64,000 nucleotides of DNA, taken from assembly GCA_963763095.1 (NCBI GenBank), contig CAVXNR010000014.1, positions 40,088 to 104,087 on the forward strand, in the 5' to 3' direction. The notes under the pieces are model-generated. The model saw only the letters and a list, made by a program, of their open reading frames with translations, was not told where the DNA came from and made no database searches. Positions within the stretch are counted from its first letter, which is position 1. The number at the start of each line of letters is the position of its first letter. Below, piece by piece: positions 1 through 9,648 of this stretch. The DNA comes from CAVUCH01 sp963763095 (GTDB taxonomy: Bacteria; Acidobacteriota; Vicinamibacteria; Vicinamibacterales; JAENWD01). Both the position numbers and the translations under genes were made by a program.

Positions 1-2
1 CG

Positions 3-233
3 TTCGACATCGTCGACACCTGGATGGAACGGTCGGTCGCCGGCTGCCAGTACCACGTGATGCATCCGGGCGGGCGGAACTACGACCGCTTCCCCGTGAA
101 CAGCTACGAGGCCGAAAGCCGACGGCTCTCGCGCTTCACGCGGCTCGCCCAGACACCCGGACAGGTCCATGCCGCCGCGCCACAGCGCAGCCTGGAGTTC
201 CCCTACACGCTGGACCTCCGCATGCAGCCGTGA
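3..233 (+). CDS. DUF2126-family protein, C-terminal fragment (5' end outside window)
   Basis: Only the last 76 codons are present; the frame is open from the window edge to the TGA at 231-233. The residues FDIVDTWMERSVAGCQYHV and the following HPGGRNYDRFP are typical of the C-terminus of DUF2126, a large domain usually found in transglutaminase-like proteins of the ATP-grasp/alpha-E gene neighbourhood. The next gene begins at a GTG that overlaps this stop codon (GTGA), so the two are probably translationally coupled. The full protein is expected to be about 1,100 residues in the family, but that is family knowledge; the N-terminal transglutaminase domain cannot be seen here. Confidence 0.85.
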   Translation, partial: FDIVDTWMERSVAGCQYHVMHPGGRNYDRFPVNSYEAESRRLSRFTRLAQTPGQVHAAAPQRSLEFPYTLDLRMQP

Positions 234-2710
234 GGGAGCTGCCACTCTCGCCGGATTACGTCGTGCCCGAGGGGCATTACGACGAGGTGCGCAGCGACGC
301 TGGTGCGCTGCGCGGGCCCTGGGCAGAGTTTGCCGCGTCCACCGAGCTGCAGCCGGAGCATCTGTCGGAGGCGCACAAGCGCGTCACCCGGCAGATCCAC
401 GAGAACGGCGTCACGTATAACGTCTATGCGACGACCGATGGCTTGCAGCGTCCGTGGAGCCTGGACGTCCTCCCGCTGATCGTCACGGCAGATGAGTGGG
501 AGCGGCTGGGGGCCGGCCTCCGACAGCGTGCGCGCCTGCTGAACGCCGTGGCCGCCGATATCTACGGTGCGCAATCGCTGCTGCGGACCGGCCTGCTGCC
601 GCCCGCGCTGGTGTTCCGGCATCCGGCATTCCTCCGGGCCTGCCACGGCGTCCGTCCGATCGACGGGGTGTTCCTCCACCTGGTGGCGTTCGACCTCGCG
701 CGCGGGTGCGACGGCGAATGGCGCGTCGTCGGCACCCGCACACAGGCACCGTCCGGTGTCGGTTACGCGCTCGAGAACCGCGCCATCATCTCGCGCGTGC
801 TGCCCGACGCGTTCCATGCCGTGCGCGTTCACGCGCTCTCGTCGTTTCTCCGGGAGCTGCGGGAGATGCTGTTTGCCGGCGCGCCCGCTGGGGACGGCGC
901 GCCGCACGTCGTGGTACTCACGCCAGGACCGTACAACGAGACCTACTTCGAACACGCCTATCTCGCCCGTCAGCTCGGGTTCCCGCTGGTCGAGGGCGGC
1001 GATCTCACGGTGCGGGACGAGCGGGTGTTCCTGAAGACGGTCTCCGGTCTCCGGCCAATCCACGCGATCCTCCGGCGTCTCGACGACGACTTCTGCGATC
1101 CGCTCGAGATGCGGTCCGACTCGACGCTGGGTATCCCGGGCCTCGTGCAGGCCTGGCGCGCGGGCCACGTCCTGGTGGCCAACGCCTTCGGTATGGGGGT
1201 GCTCGAATCGCCCGCGCTGCTCGCCATGCTGCCGTCGATCTGTGAGCGGCTGTTCGGGGAGGCGCTGGAGACACCGTCGATCGCGACCTGGTGGTGCGGA
1301 GAGGCGGCCGGGCTCGACGCGGCCCGTCGCCGTCTACCCGCAGGAGTGATCAAGCCGGCATTCAGCGACGGCGCGATGGAGCCGGTCTTCGGTGCCGACC
1401 TCGACGCGGCTGCACGCCTCGCCTGGGCGGGGCGCATCGGCAGCACGCCGGACGCGTATGTCGTGCAGGAGTTCCTGCCGCTGTCGCACGCGCCGGTCTG
1501 GCACCGTGAGCGGCTGGAGAGCCGGGCGCTGATGCTGCGCGTGTTCCTGCTCGCCGACGCCAGCGGCGAATACCGCCTGATGCCTGGCGGGCTCTCGCGC
1601 ATCGCCGGCGAGGATCGCCTCGTCGTCTCGGGGCAGCACGGCGGCAGCAGCAAGGACACATGGGTGCTCTCCGATGGGCCCGCGGCACTGTTCGCGCCGG
1701 TCGATCGCCGCGTGCAGACGCGTGAGCCGATGGGTGAGCCTCAGACCTCGAGCCGTGCGGCGGAGCACCTGTTCTGGCTCGGCCGATACGCCGAGCGGAG
1801 TGAGAACGCGGCGAGGCTGCTGCGCTCGGTGCTCAGACGGCTGACCGACATGGAGGGGTGGGCTGGCGGGCTTCATCCCGCACTGCTTCGCACTTGCGTG
1901 CGTCAGAGTCTGCTCGATGTCGCCTCGCTCGACGCCCCGCCAGCCGACATCGTGCACAACCTCATTGCCGGACTGGTGGAGCGCCAGGAAGGGCGCAGCC
2001 TGGCGTACAACGTGGAGCAGACGGTGCGCGTGGCCGGGGCCGTGCGCGATCGCCTGTCGACCGACAACTGGCGTGTCCTCAACCGGCTGCTGCAGCTGTT
2101 CACGCGGGACGCGCACCCGTTGGATCTCGACGCCGCGCTCGAGCGGCTCGACGAGGGGCTGTTGTCGCTCGTGGCCGTCGGCGGGCTCGAGATGGCCCAC
2201 ATGACGCGTGACGACGGCTGGCGGTTCCTCAGTCTTGGCCGTCACCTCGAGCGGCTGCACTTCATCGCCAGCACGCTCGAGGATGTGGCGCAGGCGGGGC
2301 CGTCGGCTGAATCCGGCCTCCTGGAGTGGCTGCTCGAGTTGTCAGACAGTCTGCTCTCGTACCGTGTGCGCCACATGCAGCACCCGGAATGGGAATCGGT
2401 GGTGGATCTGACGCTTGCCGACGAACGCAACCCGCGGTCGGCCACGTTCCAGCTCGCGAAGCTCGCCAAGCACGTGCGGCTGCTGCCGGATGCGGGACTG
2501 ATGGAGGTGCTGGTCGACGTGGAGCGGCTGCTGCATGAGTGTCGCGCCGACGGCAATGCCGGACAGGGCGAGCTGTTCGGGCATGACGAGCGCCGTCTCG
2601 AGGCACTACTCACGGAATGCCGGCAGGTGTCGGCACGCCTCGGCTCGGCGCTGTCGCTCCGCTACTTCAGCCACGTCGACGAGGTGCCGCGTCCGACGGT
2701 AGGGGTATGA
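230..2710 (+). CDS. Circularly permuted ATP-grasp domain fused to alpha-E domain
   Basis: 826-residue protein starting at a GTG that overlaps the upstream stop. Residues about 50-490 are a circularly permuted type 2 ATP-grasp (DUF404/DUF407) with the N-terminal mark GVTYNVYA, a basic residue in VIKPAF and the C-terminal signatures LMPGGLSRIAG and GGSSKDTWVL. From about residue 505 an alpha-E (DUF403) helical domain begins with AAEHLFWLGRYAERSENAAR. In most genomes these are two separate adjacent genes, as in the second copy at 5431-7937; here they are one polypeptide. The ATP-grasp loop that is glycine-rich in the unfused copy (ESGGYGMLVG) is replaced by FSDGAMEPVFG, so the fused enzyme may have diverged or weakened ATP chemistry. 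Families of this kind are predicted to ligate amino acids or peptides; the substrate is unknown. Stop and next start overlap as ATGA. Confidence 0.92.
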   Translation: MRELPLSPDYVVPEGHYDEVRSDAGALRGPWAEFAASTELQPEHLSEAHKRVTRQIHENGVTYNVYATTDGLQRPWSLDVLPLIVTADEWERLGAGLRQRARLLNAVAADIYGAQSLLRTGLLPPALVFRHPAFLRACHGVRPIDGVFLHLVAFDLARGCDGEWRVVGTRTQAPSGVGYALENRAIISRVLPDAFHAVRVHALSSFLRELREMLFAGAPAGDGAPHVVVLTPGPYNETYFEHAYLARQLGFPLVEGGDLTVRDERVFLKTVSGLRPIHAILRRLDDDFCDPLEMRSDSTLGIPGLVQAWRAGHVLVANAFGMGVLESPALLAMLPSICERLFGEALETPSIATWWCGEAAGLDAARRRLPAGVIKPAFSDGAMEPVFGADLDAAARLAWAGRIGSTPDAYVVQEFLPLSHAPVWHRERLESRALMLRVFLLADASGEYRLMPGGLSRIAGEDRLVVSGQHGGSSKDTWVLSDGPAALFAPVDRRVQTREPMGEPQTSSRAAEHLFWLGRYAERSENAARLLRSVLRRLTDMEGWAGGLHPALLRTCVRQSLLDVASLDAPPADIVHNLIAGLVERQEGRSLAYNVEQTVRVAGAVRDRLSTDNWRVLNRLLQLFTRDAHPLDLDAALERLDEGLLSLVAVGGLEMAHMTRDDGWRFLSLGRHLERLHFIASTLEDVAQAGPSAESGLLEWLLELSDSLLSYRVRHMQHPEWESVVDLTLADERNPRSATFQLAKLAKHVRLLPDAGLMEVLVDVERLLHECRADGNAGQGELFGHDERRLEALLTECRQVSARLGSALSLRYFSHVDEVPRPTVGV

Positions 2711-3633
2711 CCGGCGTGCTGTATCGCATCGAGCACCGGACGCGGTACGTGCACGGGGGCGGCGTGTCGACGTCGCAGCACGTGGCCTACCTGACGCCCC
2801 GTTCCACACCCTGCCAGCGCGTTTGGCGGCACGGGCTCGCAATCGAGCCCGCCCCGGCGAGCCACGCGCAGCGGGTCGATTACTTCGGCAATGCCGTGGA
2901 TCAGTTCACGATTCTGACGCCATACGACGAGTTGTGCGTAGTGGGCCGGAGCATCGTGGAGGTCACCGCAGCGGAGCCGCCGATCCCGCTGGACGCCGGC
3001 GCGTCGTGGGAAGCGGTTAGGGACAGGCTCTCCTACGCGCGCGAGGCCCCGTATGAAGACGCTTCGGAGTTCAGCTTCGCCTCACCGTACGCGGCGACGC
3101 CGCCGGAACTGGCGGCGTTCGCGTCAGCCTCATTTCCTCCCCACCGGCCGCTGGTGGCAGCCGCTGTCGACCTGATGCACCGCATCCACGAGGAGTTCAC
3201 GTTCGATGCTCTCGCGACGACGATCGCGACGCCGGTCACGCGCGTGCTCGCGGAGCGCCGGGGCGTCTGCCAGGACTTCGCGCACCTGCAGATTGGCTGC
3301 CTCAGATCGCTGGGGCTCGCCGCTCGGTATGTGAGCGGCTACCTGCTGACCGAGCCGCCGCCGGGGCAGCCACGGCTGGCCGGCGCTGACGCCTCCCACG
3401 CCTGGTTATCTGTCTGGTGCCCGCCGCTCGGGTGGGTGGATCTCGACCCGACCAACGACGTCGTCCCGTCCCACCGCCACGTGACACTGGCCTGGGGCCG
3501 CGACTACGGCGACGTGAGCCCGCTCCGGGGCGTGGTGCTCGGCGGGCGCGACCACACGCTGGCTGTGAACGTCAGCGTCACCCCCGTTGCCGGGGACGGC
3601 CCGGACGCGGCCACCGATGGCGTGAGACAATAG
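2707..3633 (+). CDS. Transglutaminase-like cysteine protease/ligase (copy 1)
   Basis: 308 residues from the ATG that overlaps the previous stop (ATGA), preferred to the longer upstream frame because of the coupling and the conserved start of the N-terminal beta domain (YRIEHRTRYVH). Residues about 1-90 match the bacterial transglutaminase-like N-terminal region; the papain-like core follows at about 150-260 with the catalytic triad visible as Cys188 in RRGVCQDFAH, His231 in DASHAW and Asp in WVDLDPTN. There is no signal peptide, so it is probably cytoplasmic. In this neighbourhood such proteins are predicted to cleave or transfer peptides made by the ATP-grasp partner; no substrate is proven. 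Confidence 0.9.
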   Translation: MTGVLYRIEHRTRYVHGGGVSTSQHVAYLTPRSTPCQRVWRHGLAIEPAPASHAQRVDYFGNAVDQFTILTPYDELCVVGRSIVEVTAAEPPIPLDAGASWEAVRDRLSYAREAPYEDASEFSFASPYAATPPELAAFASASFPPHRPLVAAAVDLMHRIHEEFTFDALATTIATPVTRVLAERRGVCQDFAHLQIGCLRSLGLAARYVSGYLLTEPPPGQPRLAGADASHAWLSVWCPPLGWVDLDPTNDVVPSHRHVTLAWGRDYGDVSPLRGVVLGGRDHTLAVNVSVTPVAGDGPDAATDGVRQ

Positions 3634-3720
3634 TGAGCATTCTGTTGTAGACCTTTCATCCAGGCCTTCGGCGCAGTGACATAGACCGCGGCGAGCGTCG
3701 CGAATCCCCGCACCAAGACC

Positions 3721-4527
3721 ATGCAGATCCGAGCCGGTTACGAACTGATCTACGAGTGTCCGCAGCCCACGCCCATGGTGCTGATGCTGAACATCCACCA
3801 CACGCGCGCGGCCGACATGGTCGTGCCCGATCGAATGATCACGGACCCGTTCGTGCCGTACACGGCGTACCGGGACGGCTTCGGCAACTGGTGCACGCGG
3901 ATGGTCGCGCCGGCGGGCCGTCTGCGGCTGACCGCGAGCGCGCTGCTGCACGACACGGGTGAGCCCGAGCCGATCGCGCAGGTGGAGCACCAGCACGCGG
4001 TGGAAGACCTTCCCGAGGAGTCGCTCGTGTACCTTCTCGGCAGCCGGTACTGCGAGACCGACCGGCTGATGGGGACCGCATGGGACCTGTTCGGCGCCGC
4101 GCCGACCGGCGCCAGCCGGATACAGGCGATCTGCGATTACGTCCATCGCCACATCGCCTTCGACTACCAGGCCGCGCGATCGACGCGAACGGCGTGGGAG
4201 GCGCTGGAGGAACGTACCGGCGTGTGCCGCGACTACGCGCATCTCGCGATCGCGTTCTGCCGCTGCATGAACATTCCGGCTCGGTACTGCACGGGTTATC
4301 TGGGCGACATGGGCACCCCGCCGCCCTACGCTCCTCCGGATTTCGCCGCATGGTTCGAAGCGTATATCGGGGGGCACTGGCACACATTCGATCCGCGCAA
4401 CAACACCCCCAGGATCGGCCGCGTGCTGATCGCGCGAGGACGCGACGCAACGGACGTGGCCATCAGCAACACGTTCGGTCCGTGCATCCTGGCGGGCTTC
4501 ACCGTGTGGACGGACGAGGTCACGTGA
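3721..4527 (+). CDS. Transglutaminase-like protein (copy 2)
   Basis: 268 residues with N-terminal beta region (QIRAGYELIYECPQPTPMV) and a core with Cys in ERTGVCRDYAHLAIAF, His in GGHWHTFD and Asp in TFDPRNN. The subfamily differs from copies 1 and 3: it has the CRCMNIPARYCTGYLGD segment and a longer insertion between the N-domain and the core. The 87-nt gap after copy 1 makes a secondary promoter possible. The stop is separated from the GTG of copy 3 by one base. The function is inferred only from family and neighbours, as a peptide-processing partner of the ATP-grasp/alpha-E proteins on both sides. Confidence 0.9.
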   Translation: MQIRAGYELIYECPQPTPMVLMLNIHHTRAADMVVPDRMITDPFVPYTAYRDGFGNWCTRMVAPAGRLRLTASALLHDTGEPEPIAQVEHQHAVEDLPEESLVYLLGSRYCETDRLMGTAWDLFGAAPTGASRIQAICDYVHRHIAFDYQAARSTRTAWEALEERTGVCRDYAHLAIAFCRCMNIPARYCTGYLGDMGTPPPYAPPDFAAWFEAYIGGHWHTFDPRNNTPRIGRVLIARGRDATDVAISNTFGPCILAGFTVWTDEVT

Positions 4528-4528
4528 C

Positions 4529-5404
4529 GTGCGCGTTCTGACCGTACGGCACGTCACGACGTACCGCTATTCGGAGCCGGTGGAGTTCGGGGAACATCGC
4601 ATGATGTTCCGGCCGCGCGAGAGTCACGATCTGCGACTCGTCAGCACGAAGCTGGACATCAGGCCGCGCCCATCCGACCTTCGGTGGCTGCACGACGTGT
4701 TCGACAATTCCGTCGCAATCGCGACCTTCGGCGAGGCAGCTTCCGAGCTTCGTTTCGACAGCACGATCACGCTCGAACACATCGAGTCGGTACTTCCGGA
4801 CTACGCGCTCGCCGCCGGGGCCCACACGTACCCGTTCCGCTATCCGGATTACGAACACCCGGATCTGATCGGCGGTCTCACGCGCCAGTATCCATCCGAC
4901 AATCTCGGGCCGTGGGCGGCGCGCTTCCTGACATCGTCAGGACCGACGAACACGATGACCCTGCTCGACTCGATGACTCGTGGCATCAAGGACGAGTTCG
5001 TCTACCTCCGGCGAAGCGAGAAGGGGGTCCAGAGCCCGGGCGAGACGCTGCGACTGCGGAGCGGGAGCTGCCGCGACTTCGCGGTGCTCATGATGGAAGC
5101 CGTCCGCTCGCTCGGCGTCGCCGCGCGTTTCGTGAGCGGCTACATCGTCACGCCGGACGCGGACCCCGCCGCCCGCGGCGGGTCGACGCACGGCTGGATG
5201 CAGGCGTACTTGCCGGGCGCCGGGTGGGTCGACTTCGATCCGACGAACAGCATCGTCGGGAACCGCAATCTGATCCGAGTCGCCGTGGCCTGGGACCAGC
5301 GCAATGCGCTGCCCCTGTGGGGCACGTTCATCGGTCCCGCCTCGTCGTTCCGGGGCATGGAGGTCGATGTGAGCGTGGTCGAAGAGGCGGTGAGCGTGCG
5401 GTAA
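4529..5404 (+). CDS. Transglutaminase-like protein (copy 3)
   Basis: 291 residues from a GTG one base after the preceding stop, giving MRVLTVRHVTTYRYSEPVEFG, the canonical start of the bacterial transglutaminase N-terminal domain. The core shows Cys in SGSCRDFAVLMMEAVR, His in GSTHGWMQAY and Asp in WVDFDPTNS. It is closer to the YebA/DUF3488-less soluble type than copy 2. It ends 26 bp before the end of the oppositely transcribed alpha-E gene, so the two halves of the locus converge here. Three paralogues in tandem with only one shared neighbourhood suggest different substrates or a staged process (inference). Confidence 0.9.
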   Translation: MRVLTVRHVTTYRYSEPVEFGEHRMMFRPRESHDLRLVSTKLDIRPRPSDLRWLHDVFDNSVAIATFGEAASELRFDSTITLEHIESVLPDYALAAGAHTYPFRYPDYEHPDLIGGLTRQYPSDNLGPWAARFLTSSGPTNTMTLLDSMTRGIKDEFVYLRRSEKGVQSPGETLRLRSGSCRDFAVLMMEAVRSLGVAARFVSGYIVTPDADPAARGGSTHGWMQAYLPGAGWVDFDPTNSIVGNRNLIRVAVAWDQRNALPLWGTFIGPASSFRGMEVDVSVVEEAVSVR

Positions 5405-5430
5405 GCCTGCCCGCGCAGCTGTTCCGGCGC

Positions 5431-6435
5431 TCACATCGCGAGCGGGGCGGCGGCTGCCCGTCTTCCTCTCGCTTTCCGGACGGGCGGCGCACGCCGCGCC
5501 GCGAAGAACGTTTCGGAGATTCCGTTCCCCACCTCGTTCATCTTCGTCTGCAGGCGATCCAGATACTCGTGCAGCCCTGCGCTGATGACGGTATCGACGC
5601 GAGCGTACGCGAGCTCGGAGCAGAGCTCGCCGAACAAGCGTTCCACGGGATGCCGGAAGACGCCGGCCGGCGTGCCCGAGATGGCGTGCACCGACTCGCG
5701 GGCCTGCGCGAGGCAGTATTGGATCGCGCGTGGAAACTCCGTGTCGAGCAGCAGGAACTCCACGATGCGCTCGGGTGCGATGCGCCCGTATCGCTTGCGG
5801 TACATCTCAAACGCACTGGCGGACCGCAGCACGGCCGCCCACTGAATGTCGTCGGAGGCCGTGCCGACATCAGCCGCCGTGGGCAGCAAGAGGAAGTACT
5901 TGACATCGAGAATCCTGGATGTCTTGTCGGCGCGCTCCAGCATGCGGCCGAGACGGCAGAAGTTCCAGCTCTCGTTGTGCGTCATGGTGGCGTCGGTGAC
6001 GCCTGTGAACAGATGGCCGGACCGCCTGACCGATCGGAGGAGGTCCTGCGGGTCCGTCCGGCTGACGGTGTCGGTGGCGGCGGCGTTGACCCGCAGATAG
6101 AACTCGTTCAGCTGCTCCCACATGTCGGAGGAAATGATCTCGCGCACGGACCGGGCGTTGTCGCGAGCCGCGCGCAGGCACGAGCGGATCGAGTTGCTGT
6201 TCTCCTGATCGAACATCAGGAACTCGAGGACGCCGTGCTGGCTGGCGGCGCCGTACCGTTTCGCGAAATCCGTCGCGTCACCAGTCGTCGCAACCAGCGG
6301 CTGCCACTGCTGGGCGGAGCCGGCGGGCAGGTCCAGCATCAGGTTCAGATTCACCTCGATGACGCGCGCGACGTTCTCCGCCCGCTCCACGTAGCGGCTC
6401 ATCCAGTAGATCGATTCCGCGACCCGCGCCAGCAT
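5431..6435 (-). CDS. Alpha-E domain protein (DUF403), stand-alone copy
   Basis: 334 residues beginning MLARVAESIYWMSRYVERAENVAR, the standard alpha-E opening, and helical throughout. It is co-transcribed with the ATP-grasp gene upstream on the same strand: the stop of that gene and this ATG share one base (TGATG), typical of translational coupling. It corresponds to the C-terminal half of the fused protein at 230-2710. The C-terminus is arginine- and alanine-rich (RRAPPVRKARGRR), which may be a disordered tail. Alpha-E is thought to be a non-catalytic or accessory helical module acting with the ATP-grasp enzyme; that is family-level inference. Confidence 0.92.
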   Translation of the reverse strand: MLARVAESIYWMSRYVERAENVARVIEVNLNLMLDLPAGSAQQWQPLVATTGDATDFAKRYGAASQHGVLEFLMFDQENSNSIRSCLRAARDNARSVREIISSDMWEQLNEFYLRVNAAATDTVSRTDPQDLLRSVRRSGHLFTGVTDATMTHNESWNFCRLGRMLERADKTSRILDVKYFLLLPTAADVGTASDDIQWAAVLRSASAFEMYRKRYGRIAPERIVEFLLLDTEFPRAIQYCLAQARESVHAISGTPAGVFRHPVERLFGELCSELAYARVDTVISAGLHEYLDRLQTKMNEVGNGISETFFAARRAPPVRKARGRRAAAAPLAM

Positions 6436-7937
6436 CAGGACTGCGCTCCGCCGGCACGGGCCGGCACCTCGATGGCTGCTGTCATGCCCTCGCCGTTCCT
6501 TGCATCGTCGGCGAGCACCCAGGTGTCCTTGCTGCCGCCGCCCTGAGAGGAGTTGACGACGAGCGACCCTTCCTTGAGCGCGACGCGCGTCAGGCCGCCC
6601 GGCAGCACGAAGATGTCCTTGCCGTACAGGATGTACGGCCGGAGATCAACGTGCCGTCCCTGAAACCCGCCTTCCACGATCGTGGGCACCCGCGACAGCG
6701 AGAGCGTCGGCTGTGCGATGTAGTTGCGGGGGTTCGCTTCGATCCGCCGGCCGAATTCGACCTGCTCGTCCTTTGTCGAGCGCGGGCCCACGAGCATGCC
6801 GTAGCCGCCGGACTCATTCGCTGCTTTCACCACCAGCTCCGGGAGATGCGCCAGGACGTGCTTGCAATCCGTCTCTGCCGCGCACAGGAACGTCGGCACG
6901 TTCGGAAGCAGGATATCTTCGCCCAGGTAGTACTTCACCATCTGGGGCACGAACGCGTACACGACCTTGTCGTCGGCTACGCCGGTGCCCGGAGCGTTGG
7001 CGATGGCGACGCGTCCGGAGCGGTACACGTCCATCAACCCCGGGACGCCGAGCGCGGAATCGGCGCGAAACGTCTTCGGGTCCAGGAAGTCGTCGTCGAT
7101 CCGCCGGTAGATCACATCTACCCGCTCGAACCCTTTGGTGGTGCCCATCCAGGCGAGGCCGTCCGACACGACCAGATCGCGCCCCTCGACCAGCTCCACG
7201 CCCATCTGCTGGGCGAGAAAGGAATGCTCGAAGTACGCGGCGTTGTGTATCCCGGGTGTGAGCACGACGACGCGGGGCGACTCGACGCTGGCGGGCGCCA
7301 GCGACTCCAGCAGGTCGCGCAGCCGGCTGGGATAGTCGTCGACCGGGCGGATGCGCGACGACTCGAAGACCTGGGGGAACGTGCGCTTCATCACCAGGCG
7401 GTTCTGGAGCACGTACGACACGCCCGACGGGCAGCGCATGTTGTCTTCCAGCACATAGATCTGCCCGTCGCCGTCGCGCACGAGATCCGTCCCGGTGATG
7501 TGGCACCACACGCCGTCGGGCGGATTCAGCCCGACGCACTGCTTCCGGAAGCTGCTGGCGGTGCTGATGATCTCCCGCGGGATCACGCCGTCGGTGACGA
7601 TCGTCTGATCGTGGTAGATGTCGTCGAGGAACAGGTTCAGCGCGCGGATGCGTTGTTTCAGGCCCTGTTCGATCCGCTGCCACTCGGCGGCCGCCAGGAT
7701 GCGGGGGACCAGATCGAATGGGAAGATCCGCTCCGTGCCGGCGCTGTCGCCGTACACGTTGAACGTGATACCCATGTGCAGGAGCACGCGCTCGGCGGAC
7801 TGCTGCCGGCGTCCCAGCTCGCCCTCGCCCATCGCTTCAATCAGCTGCACCAGCGCCCGGGCCGGCGGCCGCGGCTCGCCATCCGCGTCGAACATCTCAT
7901 CGAAGAAGGAGCCGGTTCGATAATCGTCGAATGTCAT
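6435..7937 (-). CDS. Circularly permuted ATP-grasp type 2 protein, stand-alone copy
   Basis: 500 residues, the usual length for the unfused family. Visible marks are GITFNVYGDSAG near residue 55, ATP-binding VVKAANESGGYGMLVGP near 365, and the C-terminal VLPGGLTRVALKEGSLVVN and GGGSKDTWVLADD. The glycine-rich loop is intact here, unlike in the fused paralogue, so this copy is the better candidate for an active ligase. It is first gene of a two-gene operon with the alpha-E gene (one-base overlap). The family is predicted to make amide bonds in an unknown peptide product. Confidence 0.93.
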   Translation of the reverse strand: MTFDDYRTGSFFDEMFDADGEPRPPARALVQLIEAMGEGELGRRQQSAERVLLHMGITFNVYGDSAGTERIFPFDLVPRILAAAEWQRIEQGLKQRIRALNLFLDDIYHDQTIVTDGVIPREIISTASSFRKQCVGLNPPDGVWCHITGTDLVRDGDGQIYVLEDNMRCPSGVSYVLQNRLVMKRTFPQVFESSRIRPVDDYPSRLRDLLESLAPASVESPRVVVLTPGIHNAAYFEHSFLAQQMGVELVEGRDLVVSDGLAWMGTTKGFERVDVIYRRIDDDFLDPKTFRADSALGVPGLMDVYRSGRVAIANAPGTGVADDKVVYAFVPQMVKYYLGEDILLPNVPTFLCAAETDCKHVLAHLPELVVKAANESGGYGMLVGPRSTKDEQVEFGRRIEANPRNYIAQPTLSLSRVPTIVEGGFQGRHVDLRPYILYGKDIFVLPGGLTRVALKEGSLVVNSSQGGGSKDTWVLADDARNGEGMTAAIEVPARAGGAQS

Positions 7938-8206
7938 GGCGCCACTCTATTGTTAGCGCCAGCGGGCGACCGTCTCAAGACAAGAATGCGTGCGCGGCCG
8001 CACGTGACGGCGCACGTGCTCGTGGCTTCCGATGGCGCGGCGCATTTCCGTACAAGAAAGGACGAGAATACCAACGATCGTTCAATTTTGTTCGTTGGTC
8101 GGCGATCTGGTCTGACCGCCTCAAGAGGTTCCATGCGAGCTGCTGCTCGCTCATCGTTACGGAGCGTTGAAATGACCGCGGGGCAGGCGCCGCCATGTCA
8201 CCCCTC

Positions 8207-9597
8207 CTACGTCGCGGCAGGCGCGATGTTCTGGTTGAGGCGAAAGAAGTTCGTCGGGTCGTACTTGGTCTTGACTACCACGAGCCGCTCGAAATTCGTC
8301 CCGAAGGCGGCACGAATCGTGTCATCGCTCTCCTCCCCCAGAAAGTTCAACAGGTAGGCGCCGCTTCGAAACGGGGCCATGGCGTCCGCGAATGCGCGCG
8401 TCCATTGGATGTGGCGCTCGGACTCGTCCCGATCCACCCACTGGCCAGGATGCCAAGATCGTATTCGGCGTCGCGGTGAGCGAAGGCTGTGTCGTTCTCC
8501 CCGATGCGACTTGCGAACCCCCCGTACTGTTCGAGGAGCACCGCGATGAGCGGTGAGGTCGCCTCGTTGGCATGGCTCACCACGGTGTGGATGGCCTCGT
8601 CGCTCAGGTCACGGAGAAACGTCGACTTCCAGTAGTTCTGGTTGCCGTCTGGAACTGCGGCGTCGAACACGGTCTGCATCTGCGGGAACGGCATCTGCTG
8701 AATCGCGTCGAGCAGCGGTGAGCCAAACGCGCGCAGCGGCTCGAGCACGCGAGCGCCCTCGGCGGGATCTCCGCAGTAGCACGTCGCGATCCCGGCCACC
8801 GGGGTCCCATCGGGGGCTGTGAGCAACGCGGCATAGGTGCCCAGCTCGTCGGGCGCGGATGCGGTGAAGTCGCGGTAGAACTGCAGCAGCTCCATCGCGC
8901 GTGCTCTCGGATGAAGGACCAGTCCTCCGAGAATCGTGCTCACCGGATGCAGGCGATACTCGAAGGAGGCGACGACGCCGAAGTTGCCGCCACCCCCACG
9001 GAGCGCCCAGAACAAATCGGAATGCTCGTTCGCGCTCGCCCGCAGGAGCTGTGCGTCGGCCGTGACGACCTCGAACGACACGACGTTGTCGCACGTGAGC
9101 CCGTACTTGCGCACGAGCCAGCCAACGCCGCCGCCGAGCGTCAGGCCGGCGATCCCGGTTCTGGAGACGACCCCCAACGGTACCGCCAGGCCATGCTTGT
9201 GCGTTTCCCGATCCAGCTCTCCGAGCGTGACGCCAGGGTCCGCGCGCACCCGGCGGGCCTGCGGATCGACAGCGATTCCCTTCATCGGCGAAAGATCGAT
9301 CACGAGTCCGCCGTCGCAGAGCGCCCGGCCGCCGACGTTGTGCCCCCCGCCGCGGATCGCGACGAGGACGCCGTGTTCGCGCGCGAAGGTGACGGCAGCG
9401 ACAACGTCATCGACCCCCGCGCACCGGACGATGAGACCAGGGTGCTTGTCGATGCTTGCGTTCCAGAGGCGTCGTGCGGTGTCGTACTCGTTGTCGCCGC
9501 ACCGAATCACGGATCCGCCACAGGCTCTTCGGAACTGCTCGATACGGCTATCGCTGACCGCCACGCCTGCTGTGTCGACGAGTGGGAATGTGGACAT
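8207..9597 (-). CDS. FAD-linked oxidase with BBE domain (frameshifted near 8440)
   Basis: Starts at the ATG at 9597 behind a good ribosome site (GGAGG five to ten bases upstream). The PCMH-type FAD domain shows VAIRGGGHNVGG, where the His is the usual covalent FAD ligand; the second, Cys ligand of bicovalent enzymes is missing (the loop reads LGVVSRTG). The substrate domain follows. Around 8440 the frame breaks: the text runs into GWIGTSPSATSNG, whereas the next frame continues the family correctly with VDRDESERHIQW and ends in the BBE motif YDPTNFFRLNQNI. One missing base (GCCCAG read as GCCAG) would restore a protein of about 462 residues. Substrate unknown; the family oxidises alcohols, sugars or secondary metabolites. 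Confidence 0.85.
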
Positions 9598-9648
9598 GTT
9601 TTCCTCCGACCGGTGTAGGGTTCGCGGCCTCGCGATCCGGCCCGCATG

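Noticed and set aside
203..1168. Long minus-strand frames opposite the ATP-grasp gene (and similar ones opposite most genes)
   Set aside because: These are shadow frames of GC-rich coding DNA, with Arg/Ala/Pro-rich composition and no family motifs.
4684..6546. 620-residue plus-strand frame overlapping transglutaminase copy 3 and the alpha-E gene
   Set aside because: It is Arg-rich, has no motif and crosses two well-supported genes in another frame and strand.
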